Shown here: piece by piece, positions 34,990 to 46,610 of the stretch
How the letters are laid out: each line of letters opens with the position of its first letter
How positions within the stretch are numbered: position 1 is the first letter of the stretch
Assembly: GCA_028564925.1 (NCBI GenBank)
Contig: CM053028.1
Location: forward strand, 626,457,380 to 626,521,379
Length of the DNA stretch: 64,000 nt
Origin: Lithobates sylvaticus
Lineage: Eukaryota > Chordata > Amphibia > Anura > Ranidae
Reading direction: 5' to 3'
Program-made: the position numbers and the translations under genes
The notes under the pieces: model-generated
What the model saw: the letters and a program-made list of their open reading frames with translations, nothing else
Told to the model about the DNA's origin: nothing
Databases searched by the model: none

Positions 34990-35775
34990 GGGCACAGGAA
35001 TGGGCCCTGCTGTGAGTTAATAGATCAAGATTTGTAATTGCATGCACCTGTTGAACAGGGCAGAAAAATTGGGGGTGGTGGTGGTGGTGGTGGACGGTGT
35101 TGCCACAAGACTGTAAGCTCTCACAGTTACTCTTGGTGGGCGCAGGAATGGGCCCTGCTGTGAGTTATTAGATCAAGATTTGTAATTGCAAGCACCTGAT
35201 GAACAGGGCAGAAAAATTGGGCCTTTGGCGGTGGTGGTGGACGGTGTTGCCACAAGACTGTAGGCCCTCATAGTTACTCTTGGTGGGCGCAGGAATGGGC
35301 CCTGCTGTGAACTATTAGATCAAGATTTGTAATTGCAAGCACCTGATGAACAGGGCAGAAAAATTGGGCCTTTGGCGGTGGTGGTGGACGGTGTTGCCAC
35401 AAGACTGTAGGCCCTCATAGTTACTCTTGGTGGGCGCAGGAATGGGCCCTGCTGTGAACTATTAGATCAAGATTTGTAATTGCAAGCACCTGATGAACAG
35501 GGCAGAAAAATTGGGCCTTTGGCGGTGGTGGGGGACGGTGTTGCCACAAGACTGTAGGCCCTCATAGTTACTCTTGGTGGGCGCAGGAATGGGCCCTGCT
35601 GTGAACTATTAGATCAAGATTTGTAATTGCAAGCACCTGATGAACAGGGCAGAAAAATTGGGCCTTTGGCGGTGGTGGTGGACGGTGTTGCCACAAGACT
35701 GTAGGCCCTCATAGTTACTCTTGGTGGGCGCAGGAATGGGCCCTGCTGTGAACTATTAGATCAAGATTTGTAATT
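34990..35775. repeat. ~147-bp subterminal array of hAT-1
   Basis: About five units (147-148 bp apart at the gaacagggcag motif), with ggtgttgccacaagactgta, ctcttggtgggcgcaggaat and ttagatcaagatttgtaatt. The internal units are almost identical to one another, so recent expansion is likely. A polymorphic ggtggt run opens each unit. Confidence 0.9.
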
Positions 35776-36370
35776 ACCCGCCCCTGTTAAACAGGGGCTG
35801 AAAAATTGTGCCTTAGGCACTGGTGCTGGTGCCACAACACTGCAACCCCTCACAGATACTGTACTTGGAGCACAGCAGTCACACGTGTTGCGAAGCATTT
35901 TTTTAAAAAATTGTAAGTACACGCCCCTGTTAAACAGGGGCTGAAAAATTGTGCTTTAGGCACTGGTGCTGGTGCCACAACACTGCAACCCCTCACAGAT
36001 ACTGTACTTGGAGCACATTGTTGCGAAGCATTTTTTTATAAAAATTGTATGTACACGCCCCTGTTAAACAGGGGCTGAAAAATTGTGCCTTAGGCACTGG
36101 TGCTGGTGCCACAACACTGCAACCCCTCACAGATACTGTACTTGGAGCACAGCAGTCACACGTGTTGCGAAGCATTTTTTTAAAAAATTGTAAGTACACG
36201 CCCCTGTTAAACAGGGGCTGAAAAATTGTGCCTTAGGCACTGGTGCTGGTGCCACAACACTGCAACCCCTCACAGATACTGTACTTGGAGCACAGTGTTG
36301 CGAAGCATTTTTTTTATAAAAATTGTATGTACACGCCCCTGTTAAACAGGGGCTGAAAAATTGTGCCTTA
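35776..36370. repeat. Alternating 143/134-bp subterminal array of hAT-1
   Basis: Four units, spaced 143, 134, 143 and 135 bp, so the true repeat is a dimer. Each has the palindrome gcccctgttaaacaggggc followed by tgaaaaattgtgccttaggc. The long form contains cagcagtcacacgtgttgcg, the short form a reduced version. It lies next to the 3' end of the transposase gene. Confidence 0.9.
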
Positions 36371-36491
36371 GGCACTGGTGTGGTGGCATGGATCATTGAG
36401 GAGGAGGAAGAGGATAGTCAGTGAACATAAGAGGACAGTCACTCAGCATCAGCATAGGCAGTCTTGAAGGGATGTGATGTTACATTAAAAA

Positions 36492-39400
36492 TTATTCGGT
36501 TATATCCGCCTCAGGTGCCTGGTAGCTGGTGGTGATCCAAGACTGATTCATTTTGATGAAGGTCAGTCGATCAACCGAGGCGGTGGACAGGCGCACCCTA
36601 TGATCAGTCACAAATCCTCCAGCAGCACTGAATGTGCGTTCGGACAGAACGCTGGAGGCAGGACAGGCCAGTAGCTCAATTGCATACTGTGCAAGCTCTG
36701 GCCAGTGATCCATCCTCAGGACCCAGTAAGCCAGAGGATTTTCGGTGGGAAAGGTGTCCAAGTCTGACCTTGCCCCAAGGTATTCCTGCACCATGTATAT
36801 CAGACGCTGGCGATGGTTGCTGGAACCGATCATACCTTGGGGCTGCGGACTAAAAAATTGTCTGAACGCATCGGTCAGACGTCCACCTTCCCCACCGCTC
36901 CTTCTGCCACTGACCGAAGCCTCAGCAACTCGTCGCCCAGGACCAGGAGTTTGTAGCCTCCCAGTTTCTGGGAACGCGTTGCACAGACCTTTCTGCAAGG
37001 CCTCCCTGAGATGTCTCATCCTCTGCTCCCTCTGCGACGGCAAGATAAGGTCCGCAACCTTACCCTTGTACCGCGGATCAAGGAGAGTGGCCAGCCAGTA
37101 ATGGTCCCTCTCCTTGATCCGAAGAACACGAGGATCCTTCCGCAGGCTTTGCAGGATCAGGGAGGCCATGCAGCGTAGGTTAGCTGAGGCATTCGGTCCG
37201 GAGTCTTCTGGGTCACTGAGGATGACATGATCGCCAGCCACCTCCTCCCAGCCACGTACAAGTCCACTGGTTTGTTGGGACTGTACATCATCCCTAAAAG
37301 ACTGCTGCTGCTGCTGCTGAGTGCCAGGCTCCACCTCCATGCTCACACAATCCTCCTCCTCCTCCTCCTCCTCCTCCTCCTCCTCATCCTCTTCCTGTGT
37401 GATGGGTGGGACAGGAGGAACACTGTCCGGATAAAGGGGGCCTTGAGAGGCAAGGAAGTCCTCCTCTTCCTGCCTCTGTTCTGCCTCAAGTGCCCTGTCC
37501 ATTATCCCACGCAGTGTATGCTCCAACAGGTGGACAAGAGGGACAGTGTCACTGATGCATGCACTGTCACTGCTCACCATCCTCGTGGCCTCCTCAAATG
37601 GTGAGAGGACAGTGCATGCATCCCTGATCATGCTCCACTGACGTGGGGAAAAAAAAACCAAGCTCCCCTGACCCTGTCCTGGTGCCGTAGTCGCAAAGGT
37701 ACTCATTGATGGCCCTCTGCTGCGTGTGCAGTCGCTGCAGCATGGCCAACGTTGAGTTCCACCTGGTGGGCATGTCACATATTAGGCGGTTCTTGGGCAG
37801 GTTCAGCTCCTTTTGCAGCTCAGTCAGCCGAGCACTGGCATTATAAGATCGGCGGAAATGCACACAGACTTTCCTGGCCTGCCTCAGGACATCCTGTAAG
37901 CCTGGGAACCTGCCCAAGAACCGCTGCACCACCAGGTTGAGGACGTGAGCCATGCAGGGCACATGGGTGAGCTGCCCCTGTCGCAGGGCGGAGAGGAGGT
38001 TGGTGCCATTGTCAGAAACGACCATTCCTGGCTTAAGCTGACGTGGCGTCAACCACCTCTCGGCCTGCCCCTGCAGAGCTGCCAGAACCTCTGGCCCAGT
38101 GTGGCTCCTGTCCCCCAAACACACCAGCGCAAGCACGGCATGGCATCTATTTGCCTGCGTACTTGCGTAGCCCCTTGTACGCCTACGGAGCACCGCTGGT
38201 TCCAAGGACAGAGCACTGGAGGAAGAAGAAGAGGAGGGGGTGGAGGAGAGAGGTGTGTCACAACCAGTAGCAGTAGTAGCGTTTTGGAGGCGTGGTGGCG
38301 GAACAACCTCCAACACTACTGCACCTTGTCCTGCATCCCTCCCAGCTGCCAATAGAGTGACCCAATGGGCCGTGAAAGAAAGGTACCGTCCCTGTCCATG
38401 CCTGCTGGACCATGAGTCAGCGGTAATATGCACCTTACCGCTGACCGCCCTGTCCAGCGAGGCATGGACATTGCCCTCCACATGCCGGTAGAGAGACGGA
38501 ATCGCCTTCTGTGAGAAAAAGTGCCGTTTGGGAACCTGCCACTGAGGAACCGCACATTGAACAAACTCACGGAAGGGGGCCGAGTCTACCAACTGAAAAG
38601 GCAGCAGTTGAAGTGCTAGCAATTTAGCCAGGCTAGCATTCAACCGCTGGGCATGTGGATGGCTGGGAGTGTACTTCTTTCTACGGTCCAGCAGCTGGGG
38701 CAGGGAAATTTGCCTGCTGCAATCGGACGTCGGTGTACTGCAAGTACTTGGTTGTGACACACCTAATTATACACCTTCAGTCCTCTCAGAGCAGCTTTCA
38801 GAGAGGACTGAAGGTGTAGTGGGGATGGAGATCCCAGCTGAGGAGGAGCAAGGAGAGGTCCGCTTAGTTCTTTGGTGTGGGTCTTTTATGTGTGCCTGCC
38901 AACGAGCTGCATGGCAGGTCGCCATATGTCTGGTCATGCTTGTGGTGCCCAAGCGGCTGATGTTTTGGCCACGCGAGATACGCTTGAGACAAATATTGCA
39001 AATAGCAGTGGTGCGATCTGCTGCACTCGTCTCAAAAAAGGCCCACACCAAAGAACTTTTCTGATAACGTGCAGAGGCAGCGCCCTGCACAGGCGGAGCT
39101 CTGCGGTGTTGTACAGTTGCTGTGCTGGCCTCTACCTGGCCTCCAGGGGGCACCCTGCCTCGTTGGACATGTGACGCCGCATCCTCCTCCTCCTCGTCCT
39201 CCTCCTCATCCTCTCTCCCTTCAGGCACCCACGTGGAGTCAGTGACCTCATCATCCCCTCCCTCTTCACCACTAGAGCAAACCTGGCAGTAAGCTGCAGC
39301 TGGTGGAACAGTACTGCCAGATTCCTCAAGCTGGGTATCATCATCCGAGCCTTCGAATCGTTGGGCATCCTCCTGGAGCATGTACCCAACACTGTGCTCA

Positions 39401-39717
39401 AAGAGTTCGGGGGACTCCTCAGGAGGACATGGTGGGTCTAGGGAAGGGGTGGCTGATGATGCTCTGCCAGTACCCTGAGCCTGGGTGAGAGAGGATGAGG
39501 AGGATGAGGAGGGCTTGGTCATCCATTCTACCAAGCCTTCAGCATGATGCGGCTCCACATGTCCAGCTGCCGAAAACAAAGACGCGCGTGTCCCATGGCC
39601 ACGTGCTGATGACGATGCACGACCACGTCCACGGCCACGTCCACTAGAAACAGAGGCTGCCTGCCCTGTGTTCTTGGCTCTGCACGCTCTGCCTCCCCTT
39701 GGCGGTCTTCCAGCCAT
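36492..39717 (-). pseudogene. hAT-1 transposase (BED-finger, hAT-Ac/ZBED type), nearly intact
   Basis: About 1075 codons from ATG 39717. Order: a Gly/Arg- and Ser-rich N terminus, an acidic stretch, a BED zinc finger (residues about 220-270, CNIC with RHMATCH), a catalytic Asp in ITADSWSSRHG, a second Asp in VVSDNGTN, the hAT-typical CMAHVLNLVVQ, the catalytic Glu in PFEEATR and the C-terminal dimerisation region (LACPASSVLSERTFSAAGG, HRVRLSTASVDRL). Longer than the usual 600-900 aa because of low-complexity inserts (polyserine, a polyglutamate run near 37380, polyglutamine). Two breaks: an in-frame TAA at 38764-38766 (GAA in the inverted copy) and a frameshift at a nine-T run at about 37649-37657. 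Otherwise it reads through. Confidence 0.92.
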
Positions 39718-39729
39718 TGTAGTCGGTAG

Positions 39730-42095
39730 TCCTGTGGGTGCTGCTGAGAAGAATATATAGGAGCTCTGTGTGATGCCACTAACACACGAGAAGTCCTATG
39801 GGTGCTTCTGCAAAGAAAATAGAGGAGCTCTGTGTGATGCCACTAACACACTAGAAGTCCTGTGGGTGCTGCTGAGAAGAAAATATAGGAGCTCTGTGTG
39901 ATGCCACTAACACACGAGAAGTCCTATGGGTGCTTCTGCAAAGAAAATAGAGGAGCTCTGTGTGATGCCACTAACACACTAGAAGTCCTGTGGGTGCTGC
40001 TGAGAAGAAAATATAGGAGCTCTGTGTGATGCCACTAACACACGAGAAGTCCTATGGGTGCTTCTGCAAAGAAAAAAGAGGAGCTCTGTGTGATGCCACT
40101 AACACACTAGAAGTCCTATGGGTGCTTCTGCAAAGAAAATAGAGGAGCTCTGTGTGATGCCACTAACACACTAGAAGTCCTGTGGGTGCTTCTGCAAAGA
40201 AAATAGAGGAGCTCTGTGTGATGCCACTAACACACTAGAAGTCCTGTGGGTGCTGCTGAGAAGAAAATATAGGAGCTCTGTGTGATGCCACTAACACACT
40301 AGAAGTCCTATGGGTGCTTCTGCAAAGAAAATAGAGGAGCTCTGTGTGATGCCACTAACACACTAGAAGTCCTGTGGGTGCTTCTGCAAAGAAAATAGAG
40401 GAGCTCTGTGTGATGCCACTAACACACTAGAAGTCCTGTGGGTGCTGCTGAGAAGAAAATATAGGAGCTCTGTGTGATGGGACTAACACACTTCAAGTCC
40501 TATAGGTGCTTCTGGGAACAAAATATAAGATCTCTGTGTGATTGGACTAACACACTTCAAGTCCTATAGGTGCTTCTGGGAAGAAAATATAGGTCTGTGT
40601 GATGGGACTAACACACTTCAAGTCCTATAGGTGCTTCTGGGAACAAAATATATGATCTCTGTGTGATGGGACTAACACACTTCAAGTCCTATAGGTGCCT
40701 CTGGGAAGAAAATATAGGTCTGTGTGATGGGACTAACACACTTCAAGTCCTATAGGTGCTTCTGGGAACAAAATATATGATCTCTGTGTGATTGGACTAA
40801 CACACTTCAAGTCCTATAGGTGCTTCTGGGAACAAAAATATATGATCTCTGTGTGATGGGACTAACACACTTCAAGTCCTATAGGTGCTTCTGGGAACAA
40901 AATATAAGATCTCTGTGTGATTGGACTAACACACTTCAAGTCCTATAGGTGCTTCTGGGAAGAAAATATAGGTCTGTGTGATGGGACTAACACACTTCAA
41001 GTCCTATAGGTGCTTCTGGGAACAAAATATATGATCTCTGTGTGATTGGACTAACACACTTCAAGTCCTATAGGTGCTTCTGGGAAGAAAATATATGATC
41101 TCTGTGTGATGGGACTAACACACTTCAAGTCCTATAGGTGCTTCTGGGAAGAAAATATATGATCTCTGTGTGATGGGACTAACACACTTCAAGTCCTATA
41201 GGTGCTTCTGGGAACAAAATATATGATCTCTGTGTGATGGGACTAACACACTTCAAGTCCTATAGGTGCTTCTGGGAACAAAATATAAGATCTCTGTGTG
41301 ATTGGACTAACACACTTCAAGTCCTATAGGTGCTTCTGGGAAGAAAATATAGGTCTGTGTGATGGGACTAACACACTTCAAGTCCTATAGGTGCTTCTGG
41401 GAACAAAATATAAGATCTCTGTGTGATTGGACTAACACACTTCAAGTCCTATAGGTGCTTCTGGGAACAAAATATATGATCTCTGTGTGATGGGACTAAC
41501 ACACTTCAAGTCCTATAGGTGCTTCTGGGAACAAAATATAAGATCTCTGTGTGATTGGACTAACACACTTCAAGTCCTATAGGTGCTTCTGGGAACAAAA
41601 TATATGATCTCTGTGTGATTGGACTAACACACTTCAAGTCCTATAGGTGCTTCTGGGAACAAAATATATGATCTCTGTGTGATTGGACTAACACACTTCA
41701 AGTCCTATAGGTGCTTCTGGGAACAAAATATAGGAGCTCTGCCTGCCTGCCAGGAACACACTACAAGTCCTATAGGTGCTTCTGGGAACAAAATATAGGA
41801 GCTCTGCCTGCCTGCCACGAACACACTACAAGTCCTATAGGTGCTTCTGGGAACAAAATATAGGAGCTCTGCCTGCCTGCCAGGAACACACTACAAGTCC
41901 TATAGGTGCTTCTGGGAACAAAATATAGGAGCTCTGCCTGCCTGCCAGAAACACACTACAAGTCCTATAGGTGCTTCTGGGAACAAAATATAGGAGCTCT
42001 GCCTGCCTGCCACGAACACACTACAAGTCCTATAGGTGCTTCTGGGAACAAAATATAGGAGCGCTGCCTGCCTGCCACGAACACACTACAAGCCC
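39730..42095. repeat. ~60-bp leader minisatellite of hAT-1
   Basis: Roughly 40 units in three blocks. 39730-40480 alternates a gtcctgtgggtgctgctgag form with a gtcctatgggtgcttctgca form. 40480-41740 has cttctgggaacaaaatatat units ending gactaacacacttcaa. 41740-42095 has units with gagctctgcctgcctgcc. It lies between the start codon and the TATA box, so it would form the transcribed leader unless spliced out. Confidence 0.9.
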
Positions 42096-42245
42096 CTCTT
42101 TCTAACTCAATCCTTCTAAATGAATCTATCCAACCTAACTCTCTCTCAGTAAATCTATCTAACTAAATCCAGCAGAGTGTCACAGATCTAGCCTGCTCTA
42201 TCTGCGCCGGAACAGCATGTGACCGGCGCAGACGGCGTGGCGGCC

Positions 42246-42252
42246 TTTTATA
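42246..42252 (-). promoter_or_regulatory. TATA box of hAT-1
   Basis: Reads CTATAAAAGG on the minus strand, upstream of the transposase gene and inside the element. It is GC-flanked like a classic core promoter. Confidence 0.6.
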
Positions 42253-42339
42253 GGGGGGGGCGTGTACTACAGCCCCTGAGCTGTAATTGGCTACAGGCGT
42301 CCTGCCTGTAGTCAATTATGGCTCTTCGAGTTTCCTGGG

Positions 42340-42395
42340 CTGTGATTGGCCAAGCATGCGGGGTCACAGTGCATGCTTGGCCAATCATCAGCCAG
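42340..42395 (-). promoter_or_regulatory. Paired CCAAT boxes in a palindrome, hAT-1 promoter
   Basis: gattggccaagcatgc is mirrored by gcatgcttggccaatc around gggtcacagt, giving two facing CCAAT boxes about 90-150 bp upstream of the TATA box. The same arrangement is kept in the hAT-2 end at about 42688-42735, so it is conserved between the elements. Confidence 0.6.
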
Positions 42396-42556
42396 CAATG
42401 CACTGCGCCGGCCGCGCGGCCGCAATGCATTGCGGGGCCGCTCGCATCACACGAACGTGATGCGAGCGGCCCAAATAGTTCTGGGCTCGCCGAGCGAGCG
42501 AACGCCCGGTGCTCGATGCGAACGTGGGTTCGCATCGAGCACCGGGCCCATCCCTA

Positions 42557-42871
42557 ACCAGTAATAAAGTGTAGCTTCAGGTGTATACTGTGCTGGAGGC
42601 ACACAACACCAGAACACCAGTAATAAAGGGTAGTTTCACAGCATCCTGCCGGTGGCCAATTATGGCTCTCCTCGCTGCCGGTGCTGTGATTGGCCAAGCA
42701 TGCAGGGTCACAGTGCATGCTTGGCCAATCATGAGCCAGCAAAGCACTGCGATGGCGCAGTGCATTGTGGGGCCGTCCATGTCACACGAATTTAGCACGA
42801 ACGGTCCACAAAGTTCTGGGTTCGCCGAACAGGCGAACGGCCGATGTTAGATTCGAACATGAGTTCGATAT
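42557..42871 (-). mobile_element. Right end of hAT-2, truncated
   Basis: Opens with the second target duplication (accagtaa), continues the 88-bp leader array, then has the conserved CCAAT palindrome and the ttcgccgaacaggcgaacg motif. It breaks off at gagttcgata (42870), just short of the expected terminal catcccta, where it joins the 101-bp array of the inverted copy. Confidence 0.75.
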
Positions 42872-45800
42872 AGCTCCTATATTTTCTTGTCAGCAGCACA
42901 CATATAGTACCTATAGTGTCTTTGTGTTAGCAGCACCCATAGGACTTATAGTGTGTTTGTGGCAGCACACATAGCTCCTATATTTTCTTGTCAGCAGCAC
43001 ACATATAGTACCTATAGTGTCTTTGTGTCAGCAGCACCCATAGGACTTATAGTGTGTTTGTGGCAGCACACATAGCTCCTATATTTTCTTGTCAGCAGCA
43101 CACATATAGTACCTACAGTGTCTTTGTGTCAGCAGCACCCATAGGACTTATAGTGTGTTTGTGGCAGCACACATAGCTCCTATATTTTCTTGTCAGCAGC
43201 ACACATATAGTACCTATAGTGTCTTTGTGTCAGCAGCACCCATAGGACTTATAGTGTATTTGTGGCAGCACACATAGCTCCTATATTTTCTTGTCAGCAG
43301 CACACATATAGTACCTATAGTGTCTTTGTGTCAGCAGCACCCATAGGACTTATAGTGTGTTTGTGGCAGCACACATAGATCCTGTATTTTCTTGTCAACA
43401 GCACACATATAGTACCTATAGTGTCTTTGTGTCAGCAGCACCCATAGGACTTATAGTGTGTTTGTGGCAGCACACATAGCTCCTATATTTTCTTGTCAGC
43501 AGCACACATATAGTACCTATAGTGCCTTTGTGTCAGCAGCACCCATAGGACTTATAGTGTGTTTGTGGCAGCACACATAGATCCTGTATTTTCTTGTCAA
43601 CAGCACACATATAGTACCTATAGTGTCTTTGTGTCAGCAGCACCCATAGGACTTATAGTGTGTTTGTGGCAGCACACATAGCTCCTATATTTTCTTGTCA
43701 GCAGCACACATATAGTACCTATAGTGTCTTTGTGTCAGCAGCACCCATAGGACTTATAGTGTGTTTGTGGCAGCACACATAGCTCCTATATTTTCTTGTC
43801 AGCAGCACACATATAGTACCGATAGTGTCTTTGTGTCAGCAGCACCCATAGGACTTATAGTGTGTTTGTGGCAGCACACATAGCTCCTATATTTTCTTGT
43901 CAGCAGCACACATATAGTACCTATAGTGTCTTTATGTCAGCAGCACCCATAGGACTTATAGTGTGTTTGTGGCAGCACACATAGCTCCTATATTTTCTTG
44001 TCAGCAGCACACATATAGTACCTATAGTGTCTTTGTGTCAGCAGCACCCATAGGACTTATAGTGTGTTTGTGGCAGCACACATAGCTCCTATATTTTCTT
44101 GTCAGCAGCACACATATAGTACCTATAGTGTCTTTGTGTTAGCAGCACCCATAGGACTTTTAGTGTGTTTGTGGCAGCACATATAGCTCCTATATTTTCT
44201 TGTCAGCAGCACACATATAGTACCTATAGTGTCTTTGTGTCAGCAGCACCCATAGGACGTATAGTGTGTTTGTGGCAGCACACATAGCTCCTATATTTTC
44301 TTGTCAGCAGCACACATATAGTACCTATAGTGTCTTTGTGTCAGCAGCACCCATAGGACTTATAGTGTGTTTGTGGCAGCACACATAGCTCCTATATTTT
44401 CTTGTCAGCAGCACACATATAGTACCTATAGTGTCGTTGTGTCAGCAGCACCCATAGGACTTATAGTGTGTTTGTGGCAGCACACATAGCTCCTATATTT
44501 TCTTGTCAGCAGCACACATATAGTACCTATAGTGTCTTTGTGTCAGCAGCACCCATAGGACTTATAGTGTGTTTGTGGCAGCACACATAGCTCCTATATT
44601 TTCTTGTCAGCAGCACACATATAGTACCTATAGTGTCTTTGTGTCAGCAGCACCCATAGGACTTATAGTGTGTTTGTGGCAGCACACATAGCTCCTATAT
44701 TTTCTTGTCAGCAGCACACATATAGTACCTATAGTGTCTTTGTGTCAGAAGCACCCATAGGACTTATAGTGTGTTTGTGGCAGCACACATAGCTCCTATA
44801 TTTTCTTGTCAGCAGCACACATATAGTACCTATAGTGTCTTTGTGTCAGCAGCACCCATAGGACTTATAGTGTGTTTGTGGCAGCACACATAGATCCTGT
44901 ATTTTCTTGTCAACAGCACACATATAGTACCTATAGTGTCTTTGTGTCAGCAGCACCCATAGGACTTATAGTGTGTTTGTGGCAGCACACATAGCTCCTA
45001 TATTTTCTTGTCAGCAGCACACATATAGTACCTATAGTGTCTTTGTGTCAGCAGCACCCATAGGACTTATAGTGTGTTTGTGGCAGCACACATAGCTCCT
45101 ATATTTTCTTGTCAGCAGCACACATATAGTACCGATAGTGTCTTTGTGTCAGCAGCACCCATAGGACTTATAGTGTGTTTGTGGCAGCACACATAGCTCC
45201 TATATTTTCTTGTCAGCAGCACACATATAGTACCTATAGTGTCTTTATGTGAGCAGCACCCATAGGACTTATAGTGTGTTTGTGGCAGCACACATAGCTC
45301 CTATATTTTCTTGTCAGCAGCACACATATAGTACCTATAGTGTCTTTGTGTCAGCAGCACCCATAGGACTTATAGTGTGTTTGTGGCAGCACACATAGCT
45401 CCTATATTTTCTTGTCAGCAGCACACATATAGTACCTATAGTGTCTTTGTGTTAGCAGCACCCATAGGACTTTTAGTGTGTTTGTGGCAGCACATATAGC
45501 TCCTATATTTTCTTGTCAGCAGCACACATATAGTACCTATAGTGTCTTTGTGTCAGCAGCACCCATAGGACGTATAGTGTGTTTGTGGCAGCACACATAG
45601 CTCCTATATTTTCTTGTCAGCAGCACACATATAGTACCTATAGTGTCTTTGTGTCAGCAGCACCCATAGGACTTATAGTGTGTTTGTGGCAGCACACATA
45701 GCTCCTATATTTTCTTGTCAGCAGCACACATATAGTACCTATAGTGTCTTTGTGTCAGCAGCACCCATAGGACTTATAGTGTGTTTGTGGCAGCACACAT

Positions 45801-46580
45801 AGCTCCTATATTTTCTTGTCAGCAGCACACATATAGTACCTATAGTGTCTTTGTGTCAGCAGCACCCATAGGACTTATAGTGTGTTTGTGGCAGCACACA
45901 TAGCTCCTATATTTTCTTGTCAGCAGCACACATATAGTACCTATAGTGTCTTTGTGTCAGCAGCACCCATAGGACTTATAGTGTGTTTGTGGCAGCACAC
46001 ATAGCTCCTATATTTTCTTGTCAGCAGCACACATATAGTACCTATAGTGTCTTTGTGTCAGAAGCACCCATAGGACTTATAGTTTGTTTGTGGCAGCACA
46101 CATAGCTCCTATATTTTCTTGTCAGCAGCACACATATAGTACCTATAGTGTCTTTGTGTCAGCAGCACCCATAGGACTTATAGTGTGTTTGTGGCAGGAC
46201 ACATAGCTCCTATATTTTCTTGTCAGCAGCACACATATAGTACCTATAGTGTCTTTGTGTCAGCAGCACCCATAGGACTTATAGTGTGTTTGTGGCAGCA
46301 CACATAGCTCCTATATTTTCTTGTCAGCAGCACACATATAGTACCTATAGTGTCTTTGTGTCAGCAGCACCCATAGGACTTATAGTGTGTTTGTGGCAGC
46401 ACACATAGCTCCTATATTTTCTTGTCAGCAGCACACATATAGTACCTATAGTGTCTTTGTGTCAGCAGCACCCATAGGACTTATAGTGTGTTTGTGGCAG
46501 CACACATAGGTCCTATATTTTCTTGTCAGCAGCACACATATAGTACCTACAGTGTGTTGTGAGCACACATAGGAGCTCTA
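42872..46580. repeat. 101-bp minisatellite, 36 exact-length units
   Basis: The first agctcctatattttcttgtc is at 42872 and the last comparable point is at 46508: 36 periods of exactly 101 bp, then a partial unit. The unit contains cagcagcacacatatagtac and cagcagcacccataggactt. It is related on the minus strand to the ~60-bp array at 39730 (shared aagtcctatgggtgctgctg and gaaaatataggagct). Rare variants recur 1313 bp apart (13 units): accgatag at 43818/45131, ggacgtat at 44256/45569 and cagaagcac at 44746/46059. Confidence 0.95.
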
Positions 46581-46610
46581 TTTTTAATACAATATACACT
46601 ACCGACTATA

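Larger units (their letters stand above)
34126..42556 (-). mobile_element. hAT-1, full-length 8.43-kb hAT transposon
   Basis: Termini tagggatgagccgaac and gggcccatcccta share an inverted core of about 8 bp (tagggatg), flanked by accagtaa on both sides. From left to right it has an end region rich in ttcgaac-type motifs (34126-34990), two subterminal arrays (34990-36370), the transposase gene on the minus strand (39717-36492), a leader minisatellite (39730-42095) and a promoter region (42100-42556). It is inserted in the leader array of hAT-2. The gene has one in-frame stop and one frameshift, so the copy is recently dead, but the ends look competent for movement by a related transposase. Confidence 0.9.

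Noticed and set aside
34990-35775. The 147-bp unit as a nucleosome-sized functional repeat
   Set aside because: The number matches nucleosome core DNA, but neighbouring arrays use 130, 134 and 143 bp; coincidence is enough.
42872-46580. CRISPR-like regular repeat
   Set aside because: The units are contiguous 101-bp tandem repeats with no unique spacers, in a vertebrate transposon.
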